From NCBI GenBank assembly GCA_017468435.1, contig JAFUIP010000014.1:62001-126000 (forward strand): DNA of 64,000 nucleotides, given 5' to 3'. How positions within the stretch are numbered: position 1 is the stretch's first letter; every line of letters begins with the position of its first letter. Positions 8,313 through 17,175 of the stretch are shown here, piece after piece. The notes under the pieces are model-generated. The model did no database searches. It was not told the origin of the DNA and saw only the letters and a program-made list of their open reading frames with translations. Position numbers and translations under genes: made by a program. This DNA is from Bacteroidales bacterium (GTDB lineage: Bacteria > Bacteroidota > Bacteroidia > Bacteroidales > UBA1402).

Positions 8313-8525
8313 ATGCGGTGGGTTCAGACAAAAGAAAAGTGTGGAGTTGATTTCGTTTATCTATGTGAAGGTTGTGGTAAAACCCGAACTGAAACAAACG
8401 ATGCAATACCCCACACTTGGATAGTATGGGTAATGCACCAAAAGGAGCATAGCCACACGACTACACAAGAAGTGAGTGCTATTCGTCCGTCCATCAGTTC
8501 AGAAAACTACCACATTTTCACATAA
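8313..8525 (+). CDS. Doubtful small ORF with a CxxC...HxW pattern
   Basis: The roughly 400 bases between the giant lipoprotein gene and the terminators near 8680 hold only this 70-codon open frame. It contains LCEGCGKTRTE followed by PHTW, reminiscent of a zinc-ribbon half site, but a second cysteine pair is missing and no promoter or coupled neighbour is seen. It may be a remnant or chance. Otherwise the stretch shows only an A/T-rich imperfect hairpin near 8280-8302. Confidence 0.22.
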   Translation: MRWVQTKEKCGVDFVYLCEGCGKTRTETNDAIPHTWIVWVMHQKEHSHTTTQEVSAIRPSISSENYHIFT

Positions 8526-8670
8526 GGACAGTGCGAAAACACTTTCATTAAAATATGTCCGTCCGCGGAACAAATCCTTAGACCCCACAAATATACGAAA
8601 ACTTTTCGCAAAACGAACAACACTCACACGGGCATTGCATCAAGCGCAAGATTAAGTAGCCCCACCATAC

Positions 8671-8693
8671 AAAAAAAGCCCACCACAATGGGC
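8671..8693 (-). terminator. Second terminator downstream of tRNA-Leu
   Basis: Read on the minus strand: GCCCA, a six-base loop, TGGGC, then seven T residues (complement of 8671-8677). The stem is short but the T-run is strong. It probably backs up the hairpin nearer the tRNA. Confidence 0.6.
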
Positions 8694-8732
8694 AGGCTAA
8701 TATAAGTCGCTTCTGATTCTGCTAAATAGTGA

Positions 8733-8769
8733 TAAAAGAAAGAGGAAAATCCTTTCGGAAATTCCTCTT
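8733..8769 (-). terminator. Terminator of tRNA-Leu
   Basis: On the minus strand AAGAGGAA (complement of 8762-8769) pairs with TTCCTCTT (complement of 8740-8747), with inner pairing around a GAAA-type loop, followed by TCTTTTAT. It starts 12 bases after the tRNA's 3' end. Confidence 0.75.
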
Positions 8770-8780
8770 CGGTAAATTTG

Positions 8781-8861
8781 TACGGATGAAGGGACTCGAA
8801 CCCCCACACCTCTCGGCATCAGATCCTAAGTCTGACGTGTCTACCATTCCACCACATCCGC
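8781..8861 (-). tRNA. tRNA-Leu (anticodon UAG)
   Basis: The minus strand folds as a class II tRNA of 81 bases. The acceptor stem is GCGGATG with CATCCGT. The anticodon stem TCAGA/TCTGA has loop CTTAGGA, giving anticodon TAG, which reads CUN leucine codons. A variable arm (TGCCGAGAGGTG region) and a T-arm with GTTCGAGTC follow. The CCA end is not encoded. It has its own promoter upstream and terminator downstream. Confidence 0.95.
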
Positions 8862-8880
8862 AGACTTTGTTAAATCGGCG

Positions 8881-8911
8881 CAAAGATAGCGCCAAAGTCT
8901 CATATAAACAA
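8881..8911 (-). promoter_or_regulatory. Promoter of tRNA-Leu
   Basis: On the minus strand TTG (complement of 8909-8911), exactly 20 bases, then TATCTTTG (complement of 8881-8888), a full match to both boxes. It starts only a few bases before the stop of the parC-type gene at 8916, so the tRNA can be transcribed independently of read-through. Confidence 0.78.
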
Positions 8912-8915
8912 ACCT

Positions 8916-11603
8916 TTATTCATCGGAACCAAACAAAGTGCCCTGTCCGGTGAGTTCGTCTATGATTTCAGTATCCGATTTCTCGTCAGCGAGGGTATTT
9001 TCTCCGATTTCATCGGTGTTTTCTTCTGCATTTTCGTCGTTTTCTTCGGGGAAGCGCAGCGGCTCAAGTTCGGTCACTTCGGCCACCTGCCATGTGGTGA
9101 CACGTTTACCTCGAGCCTTGTAGCCTTTCACGGCGATGAAACTTTCCGCATCTATTTCCATTTTTTCGCGATAATCGTCGTTACCACCGAATGTCACTTC
9201 TAAACGCGGGAAAACCGTATCGGTAAGCAAAACGAGCCGAGAAGCCGGATTTTCGACGAAAGCCACTTTCTTGTTGAGCAACTCCAATGCAAAACGCTTG
9301 ATATAGAGATAATTCTGCTGATCCGCATCGAAGAGAACAGCCGTCCAGACCTTGTTGGGATTGAACTTTTCGATAATCAGGATATCGTCGTCGAAGTGAT
9401 TGCTCAAATCGATGCTGGTGGTATAGAATTCGCCCTTCTTCGTAATGACCAAAATACGGTCGTCGCCACGGTATTCGCCGATAAATTGGCCACGATGGTC
9501 GTAGTTGAGACGCAGCACATCGCGGTCGAACCAAACCTCGCGGCCGCCCAACGTAGAAACGCCCTTGTGCTTGAAAGTGATTCGGTGAATATCGTTCTTG
9601 GTGAGCAGGTTACCCATAGACTGTCGTCCCTTGATGGCCAATTCGCCGAAATCCTTGTCGAACTGAATCTTCTTGAGGCGAGGCGCCGGCTTGAGCAAAA
9701 CCTTGATCACTTCCGATTCCGCATTAGGATTGGCCGTGAAATACAGCACCTTAGAACCCGGCTTACCCTGAGTCAGGTCGTATTCCTTGTCGCGAGTCAC
9801 GCCCGTGACGGCAAAACGTTTTATATAGGTAAAACCATTCTTTCCATCGCGATACACCGCATGATAAATGGTACGCTTGTCGTTTTTCTTGAAGACATTC
9901 AGGTAGAGCACATCCTTGCCCACGTGCATCTTTTCGCTCACTTTCACCACTTTATACTTACCATTCTTGTAGAAAAGAATGATGTCGTCCAAGTTGGAGC
10001 AAGCGCAGACAAATTCGTCTTTTTTGAGCGAAGTTCCGATAAAACCCTCCTCACGATTGATGTACAGTTTTTCGGTAGCTTCGGCCACTTTTGCTGCTTC
10101 GATGGTGTCGAACACGCGGATTTCCGTACGACGCGGATACAAGTCGCCATATTTTCCCTTCAGGTGTTCGTACCAGGCGATGGTATATTCCACCAAATGT
10201 TTCAGATGATGGTCGATTTCCTTGATTTGCGCCTTGATAGCCAAGATATTATCCTTTGCCTTATCCTTATTGAATTTAAGAATACGCGCCATCTTTATTT
10301 CCATCAGACGCAACACATCGTCACGAGTCACTTCGCGCACCAGCTTGTCTTTGAAAGGTTCCAAGCGCATGAAGATATGATCGACGGCGGCATCCATGCT
10401 GGGACTGTCTTCGAAACCTTTATCCTTGTACACGCGTTCTTCGATGAACCATTTTTCGAGCGAGGCAAACATCAGGCTTTCAAGCAATTCAGCTTTTTGA
10501 ATAGAAAGCTCGCGCTGGAAAAGCGACATGGTGTTGTCGGCCGAATGACGCAGCACATCGCTCACGCCGAGGAAGCAGGGCTTGTTGTCGCGGATAACGC
10601 AACAATTGGGCGACACACTCACTTCGCATTCGGTGAAGGCATAGAGCGCATCTATGGTTTTGTCGGAAGAGACGCCGGGCGCCAAATGCACCAAAATTTC
10701 TGCATTGGCCGCCGTATTATCGTCTATCTTCTTGATTTTGATTTTGTTTTTCTCGTTGGCCTTGAGTATGGAATCGATGATGCTGCCTGTGGTTTTTCCG
10801 TAAGGAATCTCCGTGATAGACAAAGTCTTATTGTCGGCAGACTTCACGATTTTGGCACGAATCTTCACCATACCGCCGCGTCGGCCGTCGTTGTAGCGAC
10901 TGATATCCACATAACCGCCGGTCTGAAAATCGGGATACAACACAAAATCTTCGCCCTTCAGATAAGCGATGGCGGCATCCAGAATTTCGTTGAAATTGTG
11001 CGGCAGAATCTCCGAAGAAAGCGTCACGGCGATACCTTTCACACCCTGGGCCAAGAGCAAGGGAAACTTCACGGGCAGGGCCACAGGTTCCTGATTTCTA
11101 CCATCGTAAGAGGCTTGCCATTGTGTTATCTTGTTGTTGAACAACGTTTCAAGCGCAAACTTCGACAAACGCGCTTCTATATAACGAGGCGCAGCGGCAC
11201 TATCGCCGGTGAGAATGTTTCCCCAGTTTCCCTGACAATCGATAAGCAATTCTTTCTGGCCGAGTTGCACCAGAGCATCGCCGATGGAAGCATCGCCGTG
11301 AGGGTGAAACTGCATGGTATGTCCCACGATGTTGGCCACCTTGTTGTAGCGTCCGTCGTCGAGGCGTTTCATAGAATAAAGAATGCGGCGTTGCACGGGC
11401 TTGAGACCATCGGTGATATGCGGCACGGAACGATCCAGAATCACCGACGATGCGTAGTCGATGAACCAATTGCGATACATGCCTGTCAGGTGATGTGCTT
11501 TACCGGCGCCGGCCAAATCGAGCGCGCTGAAATGTCCGGATTGTACGTCTTCTGCGGGAAGCGTTTCTTCGTTGTTAGATTCGTTATAAATATTTTCGTC
11601 CAT
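8916..11603 (-). CDS. parC: DNA topoisomerase IV / gyrase-type subunit A
   Basis: 895 residues. This is the DNA-cleaving subunit of a type IIA topoisomerase, which with ParE separates replicated chromosomes. The N-terminal winged-helix/tower region is intact. HPHGDASIGDALV at about 100-112 corresponds to the quinolone-resistance-determining region, and the catalytic tyrosine is Tyr141 in APRYIEARLSKFA. The C-terminal DNA-wrapping domain lacks the GyrA box motif QRRGGKG, so ParC is favoured over GyrA, and an acidic tail (EENDENAEENTDEIGEN) ends the protein. The MDENIYNESNNEE lead is the length seen in this Bacteroidota family. It is divergent from glyQS. The usual parE neighbour is not in the window. 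Confidence 0.93.
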   Translation of the reverse strand: MDENIYNESNNEETLPAEDVQSGHFSALDLAGAGKAHHLTGMYRNWFIDYASSVILDRSVPHITDGLKPVQRRILYSMKRLDDGRYNKVANIVGHTMQFHPHGDASIGDALVQLGQKELLIDCQGNWGNILTGDSAAAPRYIEARLSKFALETLFNNKITQWQASYDGRNQEPVALPVKFPLLLAQGVKGIAVTLSSEILPHNFNEILDAAIAYLKGEDFVLYPDFQTGGYVDISRYNDGRRGGMVKIRAKIVKSADNKTLSITEIPYGKTTGSIIDSILKANEKNKIKIKKIDDNTAANAEILVHLAPGVSSDKTIDALYAFTECEVSVSPNCCVIRDNKPCFLGVSDVLRHSADNTMSLFQRELSIQKAELLESLMFASLEKWFIEERVYKDKGFEDSPSMDAAVDHIFMRLEPFKDKLVREVTRDDVLRLMEIKMARILKFNKDKAKDNILAIKAQIKEIDHHLKHLVEYTIAWYEHLKGKYGDLYPRRTEIRVFDTIEAAKVAEATEKLYINREEGFIGTSLKKDEFVCACSNLDDIILFYKNGKYKVVKVSEKMHVGKDVLYLNVFKKNDKRTIYHAVYRDGKNGFTYIKRFAVTGVTRDKEYDLTQGKPGSKVLYFTANPNAESEVIKVLLKPAPRLKKIQFDKDFGELAIKGRQSMGNLLTKNDIHRITFKHKGVSTLGGREVWFDRDVLRLNYDHRGQFIGEYRGDDRILVITKKGEFYTTSIDLSNHFDDDILIIEKFNPNKVWTAVLFDADQQNYLYIKRFALELLNKKVAFVENPASRLVLLTDTVFPRLEVTFGGNDDYREKMEIDAESFIAVKGYKARGKRVTTWQVAEVTELEPLRFPEENDENAEENTDEIGENTLADEKSDTEIIDELTGQGTLFGSDE

Positions 11604-11666
11604 AAAGTGGGCTATATTAGCATATTAATTTCAAGCCGTAAAGGTACGAAAAAGAAATAATTGTAC

Positions 11667-11674
11667 TATTTTTG
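11667..11674 (+). promoter_or_regulatory. Likely -7 box for glyQS
   Basis: TATTTTTG fits TAnnTTTG and lies 46 bases before the glyQS ATG. No clear TTG occurs at the -33 position, so confidence is moderate. Confidence 0.45.
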
Positions 11675-11719
11675 CGCTTTGAAATTTTCGAGGCAAATTA
11701 TCAGAAAAAACAATAGATT

Positions 11720-13264
11720 ATGGCACAACAAGAAGATGTATTCAAAAAATTAGTGTCGCATTGCAAAGAGTACGGTTTCGTATTTCCTTCGAGCGAGATT
11801 TATGACGGTTTGGCTGCTGTGTACGACTACGGCCAGCTGGGTGTTGAACTGAAAAACAATATCAAGAAATATTGGTGGGATTCCATGACGCTGATGCACG
11901 AAAACATTGTCGGCATTGACTCGGCTATTTTTATGCACCCCACCATTTGGAAGGCTTCGGGCCACGTGGACGCTTTCAACGATCCGCTCATCGACAACCG
12001 TGACAGCAAGAAGCGTTATCGTGCCGACGTACTCATCGAAGAACAATTGGCCAAGTACGAAGACAAGATGAACAAGGAAGTCGAAAAGGCCGCCAAACGT
12101 TTCGGTGATGCTTTCGACGAAGCTCAGTTCCGCGCCACCAACGGCCGCGTGCTGGAATATCAAGCCAAGTGGGACGATCTGCATCAACGTTTCAGCGACG
12201 CCATGAATGCCATGGACTTGGACGGATTGAAGCAAATTATTCTGGACGAAGGCATTGTCTGCCCCATCAGCGGTACGCGCAACTGGACCGACGTACGTCA
12301 GTTCAACCTCATGTTCTCTACCGAAATGGGTTCTACCGCCGACGGCGCCATGAAGATTTATCTGCGTCCCGAAACGGCTCAGGGCATTTTCGTGAACTAT
12401 TTGAACGTGCAGAAGACCGGCCGCATGAAGCTTCCTTTCGGTATCGCTCAGATCGGTAAGGCTTTCCGTAACGAAATCGTGGCTCGCCAGTTCATTTTCC
12501 GTATGCGTGAGTTCGAACAGATGGAAATGCAATTCTTCGTAAAACCCGGCACCGAGCTCGAATGGTTCGAAAAGTGGAAAGAAACTCGTTTGAAATGGCA
12601 TAAGGCGCTCGGCCTCGGCGATGAAAAATATCGTTATCACGATCACGAAAAGTTGGCTCACTACGCTAATGCTGCCACCGACATCGAATTCCTCATGCCT
12701 TTCGGTTTCAAGGAAGTAGAAGGTATTCACTCGCGTACCAACTTCGACTTGAGCAACCACGAAAAATATTCCGGCAAGAGCATCAAGTATTTCGATCCCG
12801 AAAGCAACGAAAGCTATGTTCCTTATGTTATTGAAACTTCTATCGGCGTGGACCGTACTTTCCTGAGCATTTTGGCCGGCTGCTTCGAAGAAGAAAAACT
12901 GGAAAATGGCGAAACCCGCGTGGTGCTTCACTTGCCTGCTTGCCTGGCTCCCGTGAAATTGGCCGTGCTTCCTTTGGTCAAGAAAGATGGTCTGCCTGAA
13001 AAGGCTCGCGAAATCATGGACGATCTGAAATTCTACTTCAAGTGTCAGTACGACGAAAAAGATTCTATCGGAAAACGCTATCGTCGTCAGGATGCCATCG
13101 GTACGCCTTTCTGCGTCACCATCGACCACGAAACGCTCAACGACAACTGCGTAACTTTGCGTAACCGTGACACCATGCAACAGGAACGCATCGCCATCGC
13201 CGATTTGAAAGACTACATCAGCAAAGAAGTGAGCATGACCGAACTGCTGAAAAAACAGCGATAA
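11720..13264 (+). CDS. glyQS: Glycyl-tRNA synthetase, single-chain dimeric type
   Basis: 514 residues. A cytoplasmic class II synthetase that charges tRNA-Gly, of the alpha2 (eukaryote/archaea-like) type rather than the alpha2beta2 bacterial type. The N-terminal block (SHCKEYGFVFPSSEIYDGLA) and YDYGQLGVELKNN hold motif 1. Motif 2 is in AFRNEIVARQFIFRMREFEQ and motif 3 in GVDRTFLSILAG near residue 375. The C-terminal anticodon-binding domain carries KLAVLPLVKK and the end TLRNRDTMQQERIAIADL. Length is normal. Single-gene unit between its promoter and a strong terminator. Confidence 0.96.
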   Translation: MAQQEDVFKKLVSHCKEYGFVFPSSEIYDGLAAVYDYGQLGVELKNNIKKYWWDSMTLMHENIVGIDSAIFMHPTIWKASGHVDAFNDPLIDNRDSKKRYRADVLIEEQLAKYEDKMNKEVEKAAKRFGDAFDEAQFRATNGRVLEYQAKWDDLHQRFSDAMNAMDLDGLKQIILDEGIVCPISGTRNWTDVRQFNLMFSTEMGSTADGAMKIYLRPETAQGIFVNYLNVQKTGRMKLPFGIAQIGKAFRNEIVARQFIFRMREFEQMEMQFFVKPGTELEWFEKWKETRLKWHKALGLGDEKYRYHDHEKLAHYANAATDIEFLMPFGFKEVEGIHSRTNFDLSNHEKYSGKSIKYFDPESNESYVPYVIETSIGVDRTFLSILAGCFEEEKLENGETRVVLHLPACLAPVKLAVLPLVKKDGLPEKAREIMDDLKFYFKCQYDEKDSIGKRYRRQDAIGTPFCVTIDHETLNDNCVTLRNRDTMQQERIAIADLKDYISKEVSMTELLKKQR

Positions 13265-13293
13265 GCCTCGGACTTCACCAACAAAAGCGAATA

Positions 13294-13353
13294 AACAACA
13301 AGTGGTGCATGAGCGGAAACTTCAAACCGCAACACGCACCACTTGTTGTTTTG
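13294..13353 (+). terminator. Terminator after glyQS
   Basis: A perfect 15-bp stem (AACAACAAGTGGTGC at 13294-13308 and its complement at 13336-13350). The 27-base loop contains a further GCGG/CCGC pair. A short T-run follows, which is weak, but the stem is very stable. Confidence 0.75.
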
Positions 13354-13400
13354 TGGCACTAGCTGTTTTTACAAAATGCCTGTTTTCTTGAGTTCCGTCT

Positions 13401-14255
13401 CTATTCTTTTACAAAGGAAAGCAACGACACAAAAGAGTCAAAAACTTCCATAAACTCTGTCGCCAAAGCCTCTTGCTGCACAGCGTCGAGAGCGCCATTC
13501 TCCTTCTCAAGAATATCCAACATACCACCGATTATCGCAGGTTGTTTCTTGATAATGACGAACAGATTATCGCCGCTGTCGTCGGGAAAACAAATGGCAT
13601 TCAGCCTGTTATAAACATCGTTCTCCACATTGAGATTGACAATCAAGTCGTTTTTATCGAGCGTAAAATCTTCTGCGGTAAAAGTGACGGTTTTGTTCCA
13701 GAACAATTCATCGATTTCTTGCTCGAAACTGTTCAGCACAGAATCCAAGGGAATGACACGGCCGCCCCGATAGGTAATACCTTCCGGCAGATTCAAGGAC
13801 TCGATTCCCACCGAATGTTTATGAATGGTGGTGGTTCTGTCGAGATAATAATTGCCGCTACTGTCAAAATCCTCTTTTACACGGGAAAAGGTACAAGAAA
13901 GCTCATCAATAGTCAAGGTCAGCTTATCCTCCGTCGCTTCGAAGAGCAAAACAAGTTCGGGCAAATTGGAAGAATAAAATAGCATTTTCAGCTCATTGTC
14001 TCTGATAGAGAACGAGCCCCTATCATTCAACGAGAGTTTTCCAAACAATTTTTCTTTGTCGGATCCCATGATCACAAAGTTTCCATCTTCTAAAAACTCC
14101 ATAAAAATGCGCGAGTCTGTTTCTTGCGAAAAATAAAACCACTCGCCCAGCACCGGCTTAAGAGATTCCTTGTCCACTTCGAAACCCCCTCTACATCCAG
14201 TCATGACAAATATCATTGCCACGCAGAGAATACCAAAAATCTTACTTGTTTTCAT
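13401..14255 (-). CDS. Lipoprotein of unknown function
   Basis: 284 residues from the ATG at 14255. The start is chosen because MKTSKIFGILCVAMIFVMTG plus Cys21 is a clean lipoprotein signal; an in-frame ATG at 14309 would add 18 unsuitable residues and lies upstream of the promoter box. The first half (VLGEWFYFSQETDSRIFMEF, LTLTIDELSCTFSRV) has the alternating beta pattern of lipocalin-like stress or calycin lipoproteins. The second half is unassigned, with acidic patches. Probably tethered in the periplasm. It lies downstream of prs but is separated from it by a terminator, so it is transcribed alone. No named family recognised. Confidence 0.75.
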   Translation of the reverse strand: MKTSKIFGILCVAMIFVMTGCRGGFEVDKESLKPVLGEWFYFSQETDSRIFMEFLEDGNFVIMGSDKEKLFGKLSLNDRGSFSIRDNELKMLFYSSNLPELVLLFEATEDKLTLTIDELSCTFSRVKEDFDSSGNYYLDRTTTIHKHSVGIESLNLPEGITYRGGRVIPLDSVLNSFEQEIDELFWNKTVTFTAEDFTLDKNDLIVNLNVENDVYNRLNAICFPDDSGDNLFVIIKKQPAIIGGMLDILEKENGALDAVQQEALATEFMEVFDSFVSLLSFVKE

Positions 14256-14280
14256 TTTGATAATATTTTTACAGACGCAA

Positions 14281-14288
14281 CAAAAGTA
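14281..14288 (-). promoter_or_regulatory. Likely -7 box for the lipoprotein gene
   Basis: Complement reads TACTTTTG, matching TAnnTTTG, 26 bases before the ATG at 14255. A TTG 22 bases further upstream (complement of 14311-14313) may be the -33 box. Confidence 0.5.
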
Positions 14289-14371
14289 TATATTCTTTCT
14301 ATTTCTCACTCAACTTTGCCACAATTTCTTCGATGCGCGGTATCTTCAGAAGATTCCTCCTCAGGCCGGTG

Positions 14372-14409
14372 AAAAAAAGAATCCCTCTTCGATAAGGAAG
14401 AAGGATTCT
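14372..14409 (-). terminator. Rho-independent terminator of prs
   Basis: On the minus strand AGAATCC-TTCTTC pairs with GAAGAG-GGATTCT (one mismatch), followed at once by a run of seven T residues (complement of 14372-14378). It lies 39 bases past the prs stop. Confidence 0.9.
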
Positions 14410-14447
14410 ACGAGAATATCTAAAAAACTTCTTGTCTTTGATAAGTC

Positions 14448-15386
14448 TTAGATAAGATACTGCGAAGAGATGGAACGATTGTCGTACACGCGCTGGATGG
14501 TGTCGGCAAACATTTCGGCAATGCTCAAAATCTTCACCTTGCTGCTATCCTTTTTGTAGGGAATACTGTCGGTGAAATACATTTCGGTAAGCGCCGAATT
14601 TTCAACTCTTTCCGTAGCAGAGCCAGACATCACACAGTGCGAAGCGAAAGCACGTACCGTCTTAGCACCATTTTCAAACATCAGGTTGGCAGCCTTGGTA
14701 AGCGTACCGGCGGTATCCACCATATCGTCCACCAAAATAACATTCTTGCCCTTCACGTCACCGATAATCTTCATTTCTGCCACTTCGTTGGGCTTGTTAC
14801 GGGTCTTGTGACAAAGCACGAGAGGCACTTCGAGATACTTGGCATACGAGCTGGCACGCTTAGAACCACCCACGTCAGGCGTAGCGATGCACAAATCTTC
14901 CAAACCCAAAGACTTGATGTGCGGCAAGAAAATGGTCGATGCATACAAGTGATCTACAGGAACATCGAAGAAACCCTGAATCTGATCGGCATGGAGGTCC
15001 ATGGTAATCAAACGGTCTATACCGGCCACTGAGAGCAAATCGGCAATCAACTTGGCGCCAATAGAAACACGCGGTTTGTCTTTTCTATCCTGGCGAGCCC
15101 ATCCGAAATAAGGGATTACAGCAATAATCTTGTACGCAGAAGCACGCTTGGCAGCATCAATCATCAACAATAACTCCATCAGATTATCAGAGTTCGGAAA
15201 AGTCGATTGCACCAAGAAAACATAATCTCCACGAATAGATTCTTCGTATGACACTGAAAATTCACCGTCGGCAAAATGTTGAATATTCATCTTGCCCAGC
15301 GGGCATTCCAAAGCAGCACAAATTTTCTCGGCAAGAGGCTGAGAATTAGTGCCTGCAAAAATTTTGATAGGACCTTGTAAATGCAT
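14448..15386 (-). CDS. prs: Ribose-phosphate pyrophosphokinase (PRPP synthetase)
   Basis: 312 residues, normal for class I PRPP synthetase. This cytoplasmic enzyme makes phosphoribosyl pyrophosphate from ribose 5-phosphate and ATP for nucleotide, histidine and NAD synthesis. Visible are the N-terminal KIFAGTNSQPLAEKIC, the ATP-contact region YFGWARQDRKDKPR, the metal-binding DLHADQIQGFFDVPVDHLYA, the flexible loop after GGSKRAS, and the PRPP-binding VILVDDMVDTAGT. Its -7 box is at 15412-15419 and a strong terminator follows, so it is a single-gene unit. Confidence 0.97.
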   Translation of the reverse strand: MHLQGPIKIFAGTNSQPLAEKICAALECPLGKMNIQHFADGEFSVSYEESIRGDYVFLVQSTFPNSDNLMELLLMIDAAKRASAYKIIAVIPYFGWARQDRKDKPRVSIGAKLIADLLSVAGIDRLITMDLHADQIQGFFDVPVDHLYASTIFLPHIKSLGLEDLCIATPDVGGSKRASSYAKYLEVPLVLCHKTRNKPNEVAEMKIIGDVKGKNVILVDDMVDTAGTLTKAANLMFENGAKTVRAFASHCVMSGSATERVENSALTEMYFTDSIPYKKDSSKVKILSIAEMFADTIQRVYDNRSISSQYLI

Positions 15387-15411
15387 CTCGATTGTTGTTT
15401 AAAGACGAATG

Positions 15412-15419
15412 CAAAGATA
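15412..15419 (-). promoter_or_regulatory. Likely -7 box for prs
   Basis: Complement reads TATCTTTG, a full TAnnTTTG match, 26 bases before the prs ATG. The -33 position shows only TTT. Confidence 0.5.
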
Positions 15420-15459
15420 ATGATACTAATGCCTATAAAAAAGTTTTTCGCACAAATAT

Positions 15460-17157
15460 TTATTCAATTACGAACTTCATTATACGCGACTGATTTACAG
15501 GAATTTGCAAAGGAATGTCATTTTCTGGATTCAATGGGCAAACCATACTCTGTCCGCTGAGAAGATCCTTGGCTTTGATAGTTGCTTGAGGCTTAATTTG
15601 CCAAAAATCAAATAGATGCTGAGGAATACGCACGCTGGCATGCACAGCTTTATCGTCGAAATTGGCCACCACCAAAATAAGTTCGTTTTTGTATCTGCGC
15701 ATGTAAGCGTACAACTTCGTGTCGTCGAAGCGCGAGCGATCGGTGTTCACGTACATCAAATCGTAGAATGCGCCCTGCGTGATGGCCTTTTCCGACTGAC
15801 AAACATTGAGAATCTTAGCATATTCGCGTCGCAGGAAGGCTTGTTCAGACGAGAGCTTTTCTTCGTTGAACTTACCCTTGTTGTTCCAATCGGCCAGGCT
15901 GTCTATGCACCAATAATCGAAAATCGTGCTGCGTCCGTCGCGACCGCTGAAACCTTCTTCGTACATGCCTTTTTCTCCCAATTCCTGGCCGCAATACAGC
16001 ATGAAAGGATTGACATTCATCGTGGCGGAAACCACCAAGGCAGGCAGTCCCTTACGCGCATCGCTGGCAAAGAAAGGCGAAGCCAGACGCTGTTCGTCGT
16101 GATTTTCCAAGAAATTGAGCATGTGTTCCTGAATATCGCCCAGACTCTGCCAACAACGCGTCAGCGAGAATGCGGGCGCATATCCCTGAACCACAGCTTT
16201 CAGACTATCGTACAAACCTATTTTGTCGTACAAATAATCGAAACCGGAACGAATATACTGACGATACAAACCCGGATTATAAACCTCTCCAATAAACAGA
16301 ATATCAGGATATTGCGATTTCACTTGCGACGTCACCCAGGCCCAAAACGCGGCGGGCACCATTTCGGCCATATCGCAACGGAAAGCATCCACTCCCTTGG
16401 TACACCAATAAAGCAGAATCTCCTTCATTTTCAACCAGGTATCTGGAATCGGATCGAAGTATTCCGTGCGACAACCTTGGTAATCGACACCATAATTCAA
16501 CTTGACGGTTTCGTACCAATCGTTCACCGAAGGACAAGCCGAGAAACAATCGTTACCCGTCACTTTCACAGGCATTTCCTCGTAGGGCTTATCGGCTCCG
16601 GCCAGCAAATCGAACTGCCCGCGGAACTGTTGTCCGGGGAAATAGTAGAAGTTGTTTTGCGGCGAAAAATACCAATCTTTCATGTCGTTTGCTCCGAAAT
16701 CGGCCACACCTTGAGGCGCTGCATCGGAATGATACTGACGAGCCAAATGATTGGGAACGAAATCGATAACCACCTTCATGCCTTGCTGATGCGTACGCTT
16801 TATCAGATTCTGAAATTCTTTCAATCTGTCGGGCACGGACACCGCCAAATCGGGATCGACATCGTAATAATCCTTCACGGCATAGGGCGAACCTGCCTTT
16901 CCTTTCACCACGGCCGGATGGTCTTTCAAAATGCCATATTGCGTATAGTCGGTTTGCGTAGCATGCTCCAAAACACCTGTGTACCAAATATGTGTCACAC
17001 CCAAAGACTTGATGGCTTCGAGCGCCGCCTTGGTAAAATGATTGAACTTGCCTACGCCGTTTTCGGCCAAACTGCCATTTTTGACACTACCGCGTCGGGT
17101 ATTCCCGAAATAACGCGGTAGCACCTGATAAATAAGGATTTTACGATAATCGTTCAT
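15460..17157 (-). CDS. GH13 alpha-amylase family protein, cytoplasmic
   Basis: 565 residues. A retaining alpha-glucanase of family GH13 with all four conserved regions: VVIDFVPNH (129-137), GVDAFRCDMAE (nucleophile Asp262), ILFIGEVYN (acid/base Glu291) and LNFLENHDE (Asp353). A C-terminal beta domain follows (about 470-565). There is no signal peptide, so it acts on internal glycogen or imported maltodextrins rather than external starch. The segment around 85-105 (GKAGSPYAVKDYYDVDPDL) is usual for this cytoplasmic Bacteroidota subgroup. It starts 18 bases after fabD and is probably co-transcribed with it, although the two functions are not obviously related. Exact product specificity cannot be told. 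Confidence 0.9.
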   Translation of the reverse strand: MNDYRKILIYQVLPRYFGNTRRGSVKNGSLAENGVGKFNHFTKAALEAIKSLGVTHIWYTGVLEHATQTDYTQYGILKDHPAVVKGKAGSPYAVKDYYDVDPDLAVSVPDRLKEFQNLIKRTHQQGMKVVIDFVPNHLARQYHSDAAPQGVADFGANDMKDWYFSPQNNFYYFPGQQFRGQFDLLAGADKPYEEMPVKVTGNDCFSACPSVNDWYETVKLNYGVDYQGCRTEYFDPIPDTWLKMKEILLYWCTKGVDAFRCDMAEMVPAAFWAWVTSQVKSQYPDILFIGEVYNPGLYRQYIRSGFDYLYDKIGLYDSLKAVVQGYAPAFSLTRCWQSLGDIQEHMLNFLENHDEQRLASPFFASDARKGLPALVVSATMNVNPFMLYCGQELGEKGMYEEGFSGRDGRSTIFDYWCIDSLADWNNKGKFNEEKLSSEQAFLRREYAKILNVCQSEKAITQGAFYDLMYVNTDRSRFDDTKLYAYMRRYKNELILVVANFDDKAVHASVRIPQHLFDFWQIKPQATIKAKDLLSGQSMVCPLNPENDIPLQIPVNQSRIMKFVIE

Positions 17158-17175
17158 AAAGGATGATTAGGGTAA

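Noticed and set aside
9396..11660. A 754-codon open frame opposite parC (and a 476-codon one opposite glyQS).
   Set aside because: These are mirror frames caused by the codon bias of the real genes on the other strand; the translated products have no domain, signal or start context.
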